This document shows positions 22,485 to 29,486 of a DNA stretch of 40,630 nt, piece after piece; position 1 is the first letter of the stretch, and each line of letters begins with the position of its first letter. Below the pieces are notes generated by a model. It saw only the letters and a list, made by a program, of their open reading frames with translations. It did no database searches and was not told where the DNA came from. Source of the DNA: a virus; IMG/VR virus record IMGVR_UViG_3300023272_000006, positions 1 through 40,630 of that record; one strand, written 5' to 3'. Position numbers and translations under genes: made by a program.

Positions 22485-22681
22485 TCCGGATCCAGCTCCG
22501 ACTCAGCAAAGTTTGGGCTACCGCCATTCCGACCATCAATCCACACACAGTAGGGACGCTCTGGCGTAGACCCATGGTCCGGGTCATCCACAACCGTCAC
22601 CTTGCCATGCAGACCAACCAAGGGCTCCCACCCGTAGGTGTCGTTGATGATTACGCGGTCCCCGACTTCATACTTGAACAT
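22481..22681 (-). CDS. Small SH3/KOW-like protein
   Basis: A protein of 66 residues. It opens with KYEVGDRVIINDTYG, continues with GLHGKVTVVDDP and YCVWIDG, and ends in an acidic ESELDPE: the strand order of a KOW/SH3-like barrel. It resembles the other small barrels in this arm (29797-29982, 30834-31058). The function is unknown; such barrels bind nucleic acid or RNA polymerase in other systems. AAGAGG lies shortly before the ATG. Confidence 0.65.
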   Translation of the reverse strand: MFKYEVGDRVIINDTYGWEPLVGLHGKVTVVDDPDHGSTPERPYCVWIDGRNGGSPNFAESELDPE

Positions 22682-22692
22682 GGTACCTCTTC

Positions 22693-22968
22693 CTAATCGA
22701 GTGTGACTGCCCCGTTGGCAGCCTCACAAACTTCCTTCAAAAAGTCCTCGAAATCAAAGTATTTGACGTCATTGTACACCCAACGGCCATCTTTGGTGTA
22801 AGCCTGCATCGATACCTCAGCCTCTGACGAGGAAGAACAACTGCAACCCCATCCGGAGTCTACCTGAAGCTCCATCCGGAAAGTGTCAGTGTCGATTTCC
22901 TCACCTTCAATCAGAGCGAAGGCTAGCTGCTTAGCACCCCAGGCCTTGAGGGCCTCGTCATACTTCAT
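22693..22968 (-). CDS. Hypothetical protein, 91 residues
   Basis: Unrecognised. It starts MKYDEALKAWGAKQLAFAL, a phrase reminiscent of other actinophage early proteins, has a GWGCSCSSSSEAEV segment in the middle and a C-terminal helix (FDFEDFLKEVCEAANG). GGAG lies 7 bases before the ATG. It is acidic and soluble, with no membrane segment. Confidence 0.65.
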   Translation of the reverse strand: MKYDEALKAWGAKQLAFALIEGEEIDTDTFRMELQVDSGWGCSCSSSSEAEVSMQAYTKDGRWVYNDVKYFDFEDFLKEVCEAANGAVTLD

Positions 22969-22977
22969 GTTGTCTCC

Positions 22978-23052
22978 TCAACACTGGTCACAGGAACTAA
23001 CACCATCAATACAGCATGTGGCGCTCTTACAGCGCCAACAGGTAACACACAT
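22978..23052 (-). CDS. Cys-rich microprotein (24 residues)
   Basis: ATG at 23052 (complement), TGA at 22978-22980. Seven of 24 residues are cysteine (MCVTCWRCKSATCC..., ending CDQC), giving two or more C-x2-C pairs that could bind one zinc. AGAGG lies 5 bases before the start. It sits neatly between two genes on the same strand, which supports it. Confidence 0.55.
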   Translation of the reverse strand: MCVTCWRCKSATCCIDGVSSCDQC

Positions 23053-23054
23053 GG

Positions 23055-23192
23055 TTACCTCTTCTCTGGGTCCTGCCACGGGAAAGGCTCTTCCCGAGGC
23101 TCTGGGATCGGCTTAGGCGGTGGGGGACAGGGATTGGAAGGTGAGTGCGAACCTAAACAGTGTGGACAGTAGGGCGTTCCCTTGCCTGCCAT
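23055..23192 (-). CDS. Small CxxC, proline-rich protein (45 residues)
   Basis: ATG at 23192 overlaps the preceding stop (TAATG), with AAGGAG 7 bases upstream. The N-terminus has a YCPHC knuckle with CPPPPKP following, and the rest is Pro/Glu-rich (PEPREEPFPW). One half of a zinc site is visible. The function is unknown. Confidence 0.55.
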   Translation of the reverse strand: MAGKGTPYCPHCLGSHSPSNPCPPPPKPIPEPREEPFPWQDPEKR

Positions 23193-23410
23193 TAGAGTTC
23201 TCCTTGGTCTTCCTTGATGACATCGTAGGGGTCAATTTCTGTGACGTGAGCGCCACGGATGCGGTAGCAAGTCAGGTGGGAGAGAGTGGTCTTGTCTTGC
23301 AGCTCTTTCCGCAACCAGTTCTCAAGGTTGTACTTCTTGGTGTAAGCGCACTTGACTTCAAGCTCATCAAGGAATGGGTCCCACTCAAGGGCCATGTAGA
23401 TGTAGTCCAC
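23192..23410 (-). CDS. Hypothetical protein, 72 residues
   Basis: Unrecognised. It begins with GTG 23410, whose G is shared with the preceding TAG, then DYIYMALEWDPFLDELEVK, a central YNLENWLRKEL helix and a CYRIRGAHVTEID strand. ATG 23395 is an alternative start. It is part of the coupled chain of small early genes. Confidence 0.6.
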   Translation of the reverse strand: MDYIYMALEWDPFLDELEVKCAYTKKYNLENWLRKELQDKTTLSHLTCYRIRGAHVTEIDPYDVIKEDQGEL

Positions 23411-23538
23411 TACTTGTCCTTCCGGGCCTGGGCCTCTCGTGCGGCTTCCTTGATTCGGTCAACCACCTCAAGCGGAGGTGCGTCAGCAATCTTCTCGGCT
23501 ACTGACTTCTCTTCAGGCTCATTGAATGCATCAGTCAT
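23410..23538 (-). CDS. Small helical charged protein (42 residues)
   Basis: ATG at 23538, TAG at 23410-23412. The sequence is Glu/Lys/Ala-rich and helical (EEKSVAEKIADAPPLEVVDR, then EAAREAQARK). It overlaps both neighbours by a few bases, and codon use fits the operon. The function is unknown. Confidence 0.5.
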   Translation of the reverse strand: MTDAFNEPEEKSVAEKIADAPPLEVVDRIKEAAREAQARKDK

Positions 23539-23629
23539 CTTTGTCTGCGTCCTCTTCCTTTTCCTGAACCAGGTCCTGGAGTTGCTCTACTGCGTTTTCC
23601 CAGTAGGCTTCTTTATCGAAGGGGTCCAT
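23531..23629 (-). CDS. Small acidic protein (32 residues)
   Basis: ATG at 23629 overlaps the stop of the upstream gene, and its TGA at 23531-23533 overlaps the next ATG region. The composition is acidic and helical (YWENAVEQLQDLVQEKEED). Translational coupling is the main support. Confidence 0.45.
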   Translation of the reverse strand: MDPFDKEAYWENAVEQLQDLVQEKEEDADKDD

Positions 23630-23784
23630 CACCAGTTCCGCATCTTCGTCTTGGGCTCAGAGTCAGTCAATGCCTCACGGCACTGGTTCTTGTAGTCCTC
23701 GTTGGTCCGGTCGTGGGTCACACCAGGGTTGGTGATTGCAGCATCGCCACGAGAGGTTTCGGTTTCCCAAGTTCTGTCAGACAT
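23629..23784 (-). CDS. Small hydrophilic protein (51 residues)
   Basis: ATG at 23784 has AAGGAG 6 bases upstream, and TGA lies at 23629-23631. It begins MSDRTWETETSRGDAA and contains NEDYKNQCREAL. No domain is recognised. A good ribosome site and tight packing support it. Confidence 0.55.
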   Translation of the reverse strand: MSDRTWETETSRGDAAITNPGVTHDRTNEDYKNQCREALTDSEPKTKMRNW

Positions 23785-23793
23785 TGAAACTCC

Positions 23794-23880
23794 TTAGTTG
23801 CTAGGAGGACCCGGACAATCGTGACGTTCCAGGTCCATGACTCGGCTGAAGGATTGATAACAGGTTTGGCAGACTAGCAT
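23794..23880 (-). CDS. Single zinc-finger microprotein (28 residues)
   Basis: ATG at 23880 shares a base with the upstream TAA (TAATG). The peptide is essentially one finger: MLVCQTCYQSFSRVMDLERH then DC, giving C-x2-C-x12-H-x-C, close to a classical C2H2/C2HC finger with the hydrophobic core (F, L) in place. It may bind nucleic acid or protein. Confidence 0.6.
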   Translation of the reverse strand: MLVCQTCYQSFSRVMDLERHDCPGPPSN

Positions 23881-24017
23881 TAGTCCTCATCCGGAGGATT
23901 CGTGCACGCACTTCCGTGAGAACCCCACCCCGAGGGGTAGTAGTCCCCACAGTCGGGGCACTTGGTCATTCCCTGCGTGTTGAAGTCACCAATCGGGTTA
24001 CGTCCGAAGATACTCAT
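23880..24017 (-). CDS. Zinc-finger-like microprotein (45 residues)
   Basis: ATG at 24017, TAA at 23880-23882. The C-terminal half has KCPDCGDYYPSGWGSH followed by a Cys, a C-x2-C ... H-x4-C arrangement. The N-terminus MSIFGRNPIGDFNTQG is unrecognised. It is coupled to both neighbours. Confidence 0.58.
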   Translation of the reverse strand: MSIFGRNPIGDFNTQGMTKCPDCGDYYPSGWGSHGSACTNPPDED

Positions 24018-24019
24018 GG

Positions 24020-24166
24020 TTACTCCTGGTTGGCTGGGTTGGAGGGACAATTGAAAGCATGGTTGGTAGCCTGGTTGTTGGCATCAGCCACGGCCTCATT
24101 GTGGTTCTTGCCGTAACCCGTGAAGGATGCCGAACAGAACGGGCACTGAGCAGTGGTACTAGCCAT
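24020..24166 (-). CDS. Zinc-finger-like microprotein (48 residues)
   Basis: ATG at 24166 overlaps the stop of the lipoprotein gene. It has a CPFCSASFTGYGKNH finger near the start and HAFNC near the end, so C-x2-C with His and Cys partners. Third of three consecutive finger genes in a coupled row. The function is unknown. Confidence 0.58.
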   Translation of the reverse strand: MASTTAQCPFCSASFTGYGKNHNEAVADANNQATNHAFNCPSNPANQE

Positions 24167-24387
24167 TACCTACAGCTCCCTGTGTTGGCGACTGCCACTC
24201 CACCAGTACTCGTGAAGTAGACAAGTCGGTTGGTTTCGGTGTCACACAGCTTGTACAACGTGTGGCCATCCACACGGGTCACCGTAACAGGCCCTGAGGT
24301 GCCCGCTGAGGCACCAGAATTGGCTACCCCACACGATGACACCACCAGAGCCACTGCGAGGCTTACAGAGGCAACGAAAGCCTTCAC
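24166..24387 (-). CDS. Small lipoprotein
   Basis: A protein of 73 residues starting with GTG 24387. The signal peptide MKAFVASVSLAVALVVSSC ends in a lipobox (VSSC, Cys19), so signal peptidase II processing and lipid anchoring outside the membrane are expected. The exported part is about 54 residues, beta-rich (VTVTRVDGHTLYKLCDTETN) with a second cysteine pair. Its early-operon location suggests action on the infected cell surface, for example blocking superinfection; that is inference. Confidence 0.72.
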   Translation of the reverse strand: MKAFVASVSLAVALVVSSCGVANSGASAGTSGPVTVTRVDGHTLYKLCDTETNRLVYFTSTGGVAVANTGSCR

Positions 24388-24617
24388 AGATCAAGCACCT
24401 CCACCTTCAGCACATTGACTGTTGGGTACAGGAAGATGTTGTTGTTCACATCAGCAACCAGAAGATACCCATGTGCGTGCATCGTGACAGCATTAGCAGC
24501 CTCAATCTCGTGAAGATCCCAATGCAGGTCTTCATAGGCAGTGATTTGTGCCAATTGGTGCCGGTTATCAAACACAGGCTTGTGGCTGGGCAGCTTATAA
24601 CAAACGTTAGCCTTCAA
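24384..24617 (-). CDS. Hypothetical protein, 77 residues
   Basis: The frame is open further upstream, but the best start is TTG 24617, with GAGAGG 8 bases before it, overlapping the end of the previous gene. It begins KANVCYKLPSHKPVFDNRH, contains YEDLHWDLHEIEAAN and ends in strands (GYLLVADVNNNIFLYP). No family is recognised. It overlaps the lipoprotein GTG by 4 bases. Confidence 0.55.
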   Translation of the reverse strand: MKANVCYKLPSHKPVFDNRHQLAQITAYEDLHWDLHEIEAANAVTMHAHGYLLVADVNNNIFLYPTVNVLKVEVLDL

Positions 24618-24858
24618 GAGCCTCAACCTCTCCGACTGGACGACGAACCGGTCGGTACTGCTGGTTGCTCTTCCATCCATAACGGGTTGCCCTGAGCTGT
24701 GCCAGTGCGTTGTTAGCACTTGCCTTGCTCGGGTACCAACCATTGAAGTGGTTAGTGCTGGCCATTCGCCACTCACCGTAGTGAGTGGAGAAGTACTGAA
24801 CACCATATTCGTAATCTTCGGCCACGAACATCACGGGATCGGTAAACTCAGTAGTCAC
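24607..24858 (-). CDS. Hypothetical protein, 83 residues
   Basis: Unrecognised. It starts MTTEFTDPVMFVAEDYEYG, is aromatic-rich (YFSTHYGEWRMASTNHFNGW), and contains KASANNALAQLRATRYGWK, which recalls a small alpha/beta domain. It overlaps the preceding gene by 11 bases. Confidence 0.62.
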   Translation of the reverse strand: MTTEFTDPVMFVAEDYEYGVQYFSTHYGEWRMASTNHFNGWYPSKASANNALAQLRATRYGWKSNQQYRPVRRPVGEVEALEG

Positions 24859-25186
24859 GGGTTAGTTCTCCATCCTTGTCCCAGTCGGAAGGCACTGGCT
24901 TTTGCAGTGCCTTGTACAGCCGGTAAGCCTCAGGATAGAGACCACCACAAGCGCTTACCAGCTTCTTGAAGTCGTCGGGATAGTCGTAGTGGAAGTTTAC
25001 AGTCTCATCGGTGAGCCTGAGCTTGCGATCCTGGCAGATCATGTGGACCCTGTTATTTGAGAACTCTACGTATTCGTTGTCTTCCTCCAGGGTAACAAAT
25101 ACGCTCTTGTTATTAGCACCAGGGACAATCTCAACCTTGGAGACGTACCGAAGAGCCAGCCAGGGACGGTTAGCCGGAGCTGTCAT
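24848..25186 (-). CDS. Hypothetical protein, 112 residues
   Basis: Unrecognised. It has a beta-rich first half (WLALRYVSKVEIVPGANNKS, FVTLEEDNEYVEF) and a helical end (YPEAYRLYKALQKPVPSDW). Acidic and soluble. It overlaps both neighbours by a few bases. Confidence 0.65.
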   Translation of the reverse strand: MTAPANRPWLALRYVSKVEIVPGANNKSVFVTLEEDNEYVEFSNNRVHMICQDRKLRLTDETVNFHYDYPDDFKKLVSACGGLYPEAYRLYKALQKPVPSDWDKDGELTRDY

Positions 25187-25518
25187 GAGAAGAACTCCTC
25201 AATCTTGCCCTTGTAGAAGATCTGGTCAGGGCTATCAACCAGTTCGAGATCCCCGAGGTTGGCGATACCAACCACCTTGTTGTGGTTCTTCATGTAGCCA
25301 GGCTCGGCTTCTTGACAAAGCAGGTCTACCTCGTCCTCATACCTGGTGTGGTCCAGGTTGAGGTAGAACTCATCATCGTCATCAGACAGAGCAGAGTGCT
25401 TCTCAAGCCACACAGCAAGCTTGTCCAGCTCCGCCTGGTTACCATCAAGCTGCAACCAGAAGTGCCAGACCTCACCTTCCCACCGGTTGTCTTCGGTGAA
25501 CTTCACGAACTCACGCAT
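25183..25518 (-). CDS. Hypothetical protein, 111 residues
   Basis: Unrecognised acidic protein starting MREFVKFTEDNRWEGEVWHF, with an acidic centre (ALSDDDDEFYLNLDH) and IEEFFS at the end. ATG 25518 is preferred over GTG 25533 because GAGAGG lies 9 bases upstream of it. It overlaps the end of the tiny Cys-rich gene before it. Confidence 0.65.
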   Translation of the reverse strand: MREFVKFTEDNRWEGEVWHFWLQLDGNQAELDKLAVWLEKHSALSDDDDEFYLNLDHTRYEDEVDLLCQEAEPGYMKNHNKVVGIANLGDLELVDSPDQIFYKGKIEEFFS

Positions 25519-25582
25519 CTTTGGGCCTCTCACACTTGCAGGGATAAGTTTCCTGACAAACGGGGCATTTCTTCACAGACAT
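25511..25582 (-). CDS. Cys-rich microprotein (23 residues)
   Basis: ATG at 25582 has a perfect AGGAGG ribosome site 6 bases upstream, the strongest of the tiny genes, and TGA lies at 25511-25513. It reads MSVKKCPVCQETYPCKCERP: C-x2-C then C-x-C, a likely zinc knuckle. Confidence 0.62.
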   Translation of the reverse strand: MSVKKCPVCQETYPCKCERPKDA

Positions 25583-25592
25583 GAGTCACCTC

Positions 25593-25658
25593 CTAGTGAC
25601 CCTTGCATTGAGTCATGGGTTTACCACAACTCTTGAGTGGGCATACTGGGATCTTCAC
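25593..25658 (-). CDS. Cys-rich microprotein (21 residues)
   Basis: GTG at 25658 overlaps the stop of the upstream tiny gene (GGTGA), and TAG lies at 25593-25595. It contains VCPLKSCGKPMTQCKGH: three Cys and one His in a finger-like spacing. Coupling and composition are the evidence. Confidence 0.45.
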   Translation of the reverse strand: MKIPVCPLKSCGKPMTQCKGH

Positions 25659-25720
25659 CAGTCCGCCCCTGAATGAACTGGACACGGAAGGGTGTGGCCA
25701 CAGTGGCACTTGTTAGACAT
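25655..25720 (-). CDS. Cys/His-rich microprotein (21 residues)
   Basis: ATG at 25720 is preceded by AGAGGA about 5 bases upstream, with TGA at 25655-25657. It reads MSNKCHCGHTLPCPVHSGAD: three Cys and three His, a possible compact metal site. It is the first of three consecutive tiny Cys-rich genes. Confidence 0.5.
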   Translation of the reverse strand: MSNKCHCGHTLPCPVHSGADW

Positions 25721-25741
25721 TGTTCCTCTTCTCCTTGTTAG

Positions 25742-26575
25742 TTACGCGAAGGCTCGTGGTTCCTTGGACAGTGCATCAAAGTCAATCATGGACGTCTGAC
25801 GCTTTGCCTGGGCAATCTCCCACTTGTGCTTGTCATCTTCTCGAAGGAGGATCTTGTACCGCTGACGAGTATCACGCTGCCAAACAATGATTCCCTCCGC
25901 TCCCTCGACATAGAAATCCATCTTGTTGGAGTTGGGCAGGGTCATGAACCCTGTAGCCTGAGACCCATGAACCTGAAGAAGCTCAAGCGCCTTGGGGATA
26001 GTCATCCAGTCGGCCGGTCCATCCCGCTGCTCATCGTGAAGGACAGGAACCAGAGTAAGACCAGGGATGTCAGCATCCACAAGCCGTTCCAGGTTGCCCT
26101 TACCATGCCAGTGCCAGGTGTTGAACAGTGCCCACCTACGGCCCGCGACTGCGAGAGGATTCGCTTGGATACCTTCGCCGTACCACTCGCCATAATGGTA
26201 ACCGTATCCCAGAAGGTTTGCCAGACCATCAGCATTATCCCAGACCCACTTAGCAAAACCAAAGTTGTCATTCTGCGGAGTGATGATCCGCTTACGCGAC
26301 TGAGCCCTCACGAGGTACTCAACCTCAGGTGCATTGAACTCACCCACACCAGGGCCAAACACCAGTACAGCATCCGAAGGAACGGGATGATCCACGTGAT
26401 GACCAATGGAGAAGCCCTGGACACTCACACCAGCATTGGTTCCATTGATCTTCTCAGTGATGTGAAGACCCTTGTGGAACCTTGGGGTGGAACCCCACGA
26501 CTTGAACTGCCCGAAGGTGTCCTCATCGTCGTGGAGTTCGCTTCGCGATCCGTTCTCATGCGTCGTAGCAGTCAT
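25742..26575 (-). CDS. RNA ligase (Rnl2-like nucleotidyltransferase)
   Basis: A protein of 277 residues. Motif I is ITEKINGTNAG with Lys42 as the expected AMP-accepting lysine (KxNGTN resembles the KxxGTN of T4 Rnl2). Motif III-like HYGEWYGEGI, motif IV AEGIIVW and motif V KILLRED follow in the right order. Such enzymes seal RNA nicks, often in tRNA anticodon loops cut by host defence nucleases. The phage also carries seven tRNAs, but no end-healing kinase/phosphatase is visible in the window. The start overlaps the preceding stop. Confidence 0.82.
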   Translation of the reverse strand: MTATTHENGSRSELHDDEDTFGQFKSWGSTPRFHKGLHITEKINGTNAGVSVQGFSIGHHVDHPVPSDAVLVFGPGVGEFNAPEVEYLVRAQSRKRIITPQNDNFGFAKWVWDNADGLANLLGYGYHYGEWYGEGIQANPLAVAGRRWALFNTWHWHGKGNLERLVDADIPGLTLVPVLHDEQRDGPADWMTIPKALELLQVHGSQATGFMTLPNSNKMDFYVEGAEGIIVWQRDTRQRYKILLREDDKHKWEIAQAKRQTSMIDFDALSKEPRAFA

Positions 26576-27024
26576 CAGATCCTCACCATTTCAGTCTCGA
26601 TGTGAACAGACTCAAGGTTCTCGAAGTAACCCTTCCAGGTACCGTTGTAGAACGAGATACCAGCAACCTCGATCTGACCAAACCCACCACGGTTTGCCTC
26701 GTTGTCGTTGTAGATCGCATCCCTGACTGCAAGAGCCTTCTCAAGAGTGTCAACAACAGCCACGAGGGTGGTCTCACCCGAGGAATGACCAAAGGAGTTA
26801 CCCGTGCCATACTGGACAACAATCGGGAACACAACCTGACCAACCTCAGGTTCGAAGTCAACCTCTACACGCTCAGTCCACACACCAATTCGACCACGAG
26901 CCTCTTCTGCTAGGTAAACGTTGCACCCCTGGTAGTGGTACTCGGTTTCCCAGTCCCCATACGTCTCACCATCCCAATAGTTCCGGGCGGTGAGTGACTC
27001 CAATGCAACATACAGATCGGTCAC
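26575..27024 (-). CDS. Hypothetical protein, 149 residues
   Basis: Unrecognised. It starts MTDLYVALESLTARNYWDGE, with YQGCNVYLAEEARGRIGVW, a VVAVVDTLEKALAVRDAIYN helix and a C-terminal strand region (EVAGISFYNGTWKGYFEN). It looks like a single alpha/beta domain. One-base coupling with the RNA ligase gene suggests co-expression. Confidence 0.65.
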   Translation of the reverse strand: MTDLYVALESLTARNYWDGETYGDWETEYHYQGCNVYLAEEARGRIGVWTERVEVDFEPEVGQVVFPIVVQYGTGNSFGHSSGETTLVAVVDTLEKALAVRDAIYNDNEANRGGFGQIEVAGISFYNGTWKGYFENLESVHIETEMVRI

Positions 27025-27260
27025 TTGTCCCTCCCAGAAAGAACACGAAGCGAAAGTGCGATGTCGTGAAGAAGGACGTTGGTCTCAACCGAACCACTGG
27101 CCATCGTGGCCTTCACGCGGTTGTCGTAGTCATCCTGAGTGGTGAACCAATCACCCTCCTCCTTCTTGATCTGCTGAAGGTACTGATCGATGCCCAAAAT
27201 GTGGTCCTCGAAACCCTCGACGGAGTAGCTCTCACCAAGGTGGTTAAAAAGGTCGCTCAT
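27021..27260 (-). CDS. Hypothetical protein, 79 residues
   Basis: Unrecognised, mainly helical and acidic: MSDLFNHLGESYSVEGFEDH, QYLQQIKKEEGDWFTTQDDY, and a C-terminal helix VETNVLLHDIALSLRVL. GAGGAG lies before the ATG. Its stop overlaps the next start by 4 bases. Confidence 0.65.
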   Translation of the reverse strand: MSDLFNHLGESYSVEGFEDHILGIDQYLQQIKKEEGDWFTTQDDYDNRVKATMASGSVETNVLLHDIALSLRVLSGRDK

Positions 27261-27270
27261 GTGTTTCTCC

Positions 27271-27540
27271 TCAGAAGTCGTGTGCGCAGTAGGCGCAAGA
27301 ATAGATTTGGTTTACATCGTAGGTAGGAATCCAGGGGTACAACCCCTGGTCAAACTTCAGCCAACCTTCATACAAGATGTCGTTGTAGTCGTTGACTAGG
27401 TCTTCAGGAGTGGGGTAGCAATGGTAGCACTCCCCACACACCTTGTACTGGTAATCGGTCAGGGGTTCATGACCATGAATGAGACACCACTCTCCTGCGG
27501 CATCCCATTCAGCAATTTGTTCGTAGGTTGGTTCATCCAT
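27271..27540 (-). CDS. Zinc-ribbon-like protein, 89 residues
   Basis: Starts MDEPTYEQIAEWDAAGEWCL; has KVCGECYHCYP near residue 35 and ends SCAYCAHDF, so two C-x2-C sets about 45 residues apart that could form one zinc site. The sequence between is acidic and aromatic. It overlaps the upstream gene by 8 bases. The function is unknown. Confidence 0.62.
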   Translation of the reverse strand: MDEPTYEQIAEWDAAGEWCLIHGHEPLTDYQYKVCGECYHCYPTPEDLVNDYNDILYEGWLKFDQGLYPWIPTYDVNQIYSCAYCAHDF

Positions 27541-27718
27541 TGAGGTGCCTTACGTGGACAGGTACCACCTGTGAAACCCCGTCAATGATATAAATCTTGA
27601 ACACCCAGGAGGTTCCATTGATCTCTTCATCACAGAAGATACACAGGTGGTAGTGCTGGCTAATGTCCGGCTTCGTACCAGTTCTTTCCGGCTGGTCCGG
27701 CTGAGGCTGGGAATTCAA
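27533..27718 (-). CDS. Small CxxC protein overlapping the polymerase gene
   Basis: A frame of 61 residues starting with TTG 27718, with AGGAGG 8 bases upstream inside the DNA polymerase gene. No ATG or GTG is available in frame. It has HYHLCIFCDEEINGTSW, one C-x2-C knuckle, and a beta-rich end (YIIDGVSQVVPVHVRH). The first 19 codons overlap polymerase in another frame; the true start could be later with a rare codon. Confidence 0.45.
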   Translation of the reverse strand: MNSQPQPDQPERTGTKPDISQHYHLCIFCDEEINGTSWVFKIYIIDGVSQVVPVHVRHLNG

Positions 27719-29483
27719 TCAACTGCCCTCCTGATTTAGGCTTGAAGGACCGCGTCATCACCTTCACGGCGTAGTCCCTATACTTGTCGAAATGTTTCCG
27801 GGGAACCGAGAAGATGAACTCGTCATGCACCTGCATCTTCACACACTTCAGAAGCCACAGTGGCATTGCCAAGAGGATGTCACACATGATCTCACGAGTA
27901 CCAGACTGACCGATAAGAGCCGGGGCCTGAGTGAACTCTCGTCCCTTCTCAACCCACATCTTCCGACCCCAGTCATTCAGGACATACCCATGAGCATGAG
28001 CGTAGGCACGTACCCTGTTCTGCCACTGAACCAGCACCTTGTATTCTGCATTCATTCCATCACAGAACACCTTGGCCTCCTTGAGAGGAGTCCCAGTCTG
28101 CTTAGACAAGGTGTTGGCCTGTCCACCATAGGACCAGCCATGCCCGAGAGGCTTGGCCAACTGCCTATACCGCTTGGGATCGGACTCGACTAGAGCCTTA
28201 CCCCAGGCTGCCAAGGCATTGATCATGTGACCATCAGCGCCAGGTTCGAATCGCTCTGCATACTTCTTGTCACCCGAGTAAGCAGCAACCACACGAGCAT
28301 CTGCGTTACTCAAGTCAATGCCGAACATGACTTCGTCGTAGTTATCTGGGATGAAGTAAGACTTCTCTACCGCACCTGGCCCATTAGCCGTCCACACGGT
28401 GAGTCCGGGTTTAGTGGTGCTCCATCTTCCAGAACGCTGAAGCATGGTGATATCGGGGTGTGCAAATCCATCAGCGTGGACTGAATCCAAAGCAAGGCTA
28501 GCAAGAGATCGCTGCCCCATGAGTTCAGCCAAAGCCTCACCAAAAGCCTCGGCTTCTGTTCCCTTAGTTTGGTCAAGGAGAACCTTCCCTCCTAGTGAGA
28601 TGTTGCCTGTGTCTGTCCGGGGCCAGTCCTTCTTCTTATAAGGGTCGATCCCCACATCCTTGAGGGCTTCAACGATGGCTGCCTTACCCTCGTTGGACCG
28701 CCAAGGCTGCTTACCTTCAGTGGGGAAGTCGTACTTCTCAACCAGTCCAGCCATGATTACCTCACGGTTGGCTGCTAGTTCATCCACACGGGCTTGTGCT
28801 GCCTCTTGGTCCACCCTCACACCATTGGATGCAATGACCTCCTTACGGGCCTCAATGCGCTGTTCCCTGAGGGCATAGTCATTGATACCCCCAAGCTCCA
28901 AAAGTCCGTCAGCAACAGCCTCAGAGGCCAATACGTCGTGCTTCAGGTACTCTCGATACCTCGGGTCATCCTGTGGGATCTTGCCATACCCATCAACCTC
29001 ACGTGCCTTGCCCTTCAGTTCAGGGTCACCGAACTCCTTGGCAAGAACCGAGAGTTCCATGGACTTACCCGGAACCCCTAGCTGATGAGCTTGCTCATCC
29101 AGACCGAACCAGGCCTTCATCTTGTCGGGTGAGTCGGCCAGAGCCTTCTTACCCTTACGGTTGACATAGGAATAAGGCGCTGGGTTAACCAGAACAGCAT
29201 GAGTCCAAGTGTTTAGCACCCTTCCCTGTTCGGTGAGGTCCAACCACACATCACTCCATGGTCCATACACCGCTTTGAAGTCGAATGCGTGGATATTGTG
29301 ACCAACAATCCATCGTGCCTTGTCAATCTGCTCGATCAGTTCATCAATCGAGGTGGTAATTCTGACTTCATCCTTCTTACGCCACTTGTACCCGATGAGC
29401 CTAACAAATTCCTCGGGGTCCATCGTGTATAGCTTAGTGGCAGAGTGTGATTCGATGTCGAAATAGATAGTGCCCCGAGGCAT
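27660..29483 (-). CDS. DNA polymerase I-like (family A)
   Basis: A protein of 607 residues with a 3'-5' exonuclease domain (start TIYFDIESHSATKL with the DxE pair; VGHNIHAFDFKAV) and a polymerase domain: motif A GIDLSNADARVVAAYSGD, O-helix RQLAKPLGHGWSYGGQ, and motif C VQVHDEFIFSVP-type (here MQVHDEFIFSVP). There is no 5' nuclease domain. Motif A has Asp where bacterial Pol I has Glu (SNADAR for SQIELR), which may lower ribonucleotide exclusion. It is the replicative polymerase of L5-like phages. Confidence 0.93.
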   Translation of the reverse strand: MPRGTIYFDIESHSATKLYTMDPEEFVRLIGYKWRKKDEVRITTSIDELIEQIDKARWIVGHNIHAFDFKAVYGPWSDVWLDLTEQGRVLNTWTHAVLVNPAPYSYVNRKGKKALADSPDKMKAWFGLDEQAHQLGVPGKSMELSVLAKEFGDPELKGKAREVDGYGKIPQDDPRYREYLKHDVLASEAVADGLLELGGINDYALREQRIEARKEVIASNGVRVDQEAAQARVDELAANREVIMAGLVEKYDFPTEGKQPWRSNEGKAAIVEALKDVGIDPYKKKDWPRTDTGNISLGGKVLLDQTKGTEAEAFGEALAELMGQRSLASLALDSVHADGFAHPDITMLQRSGRWSTTKPGLTVWTANGPGAVEKSYFIPDNYDEVMFGIDLSNADARVVAAYSGDKKYAERFEPGADGHMINALAAWGKALVESDPKRYRQLAKPLGHGWSYGGQANTLSKQTGTPLKEAKVFCDGMNAEYKVLVQWQNRVRAYAHAHGYVLNDWGRKMWVEKGREFTQAPALIGQSGTREIMCDILLAMPLWLLKCVKMQVHDEFIFSVPRKHFDKYRDYAVKVMTRSFKPKSGGQLIEFPASAGPAGKNWYEAGH

Positions 29484-29486
29484 AGG

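Noticed and set aside
25826-26605. 259-residue frame on the plus strand
   Set aside because: Antisense to the RNA ligase gene, whose motifs are unmistakable.
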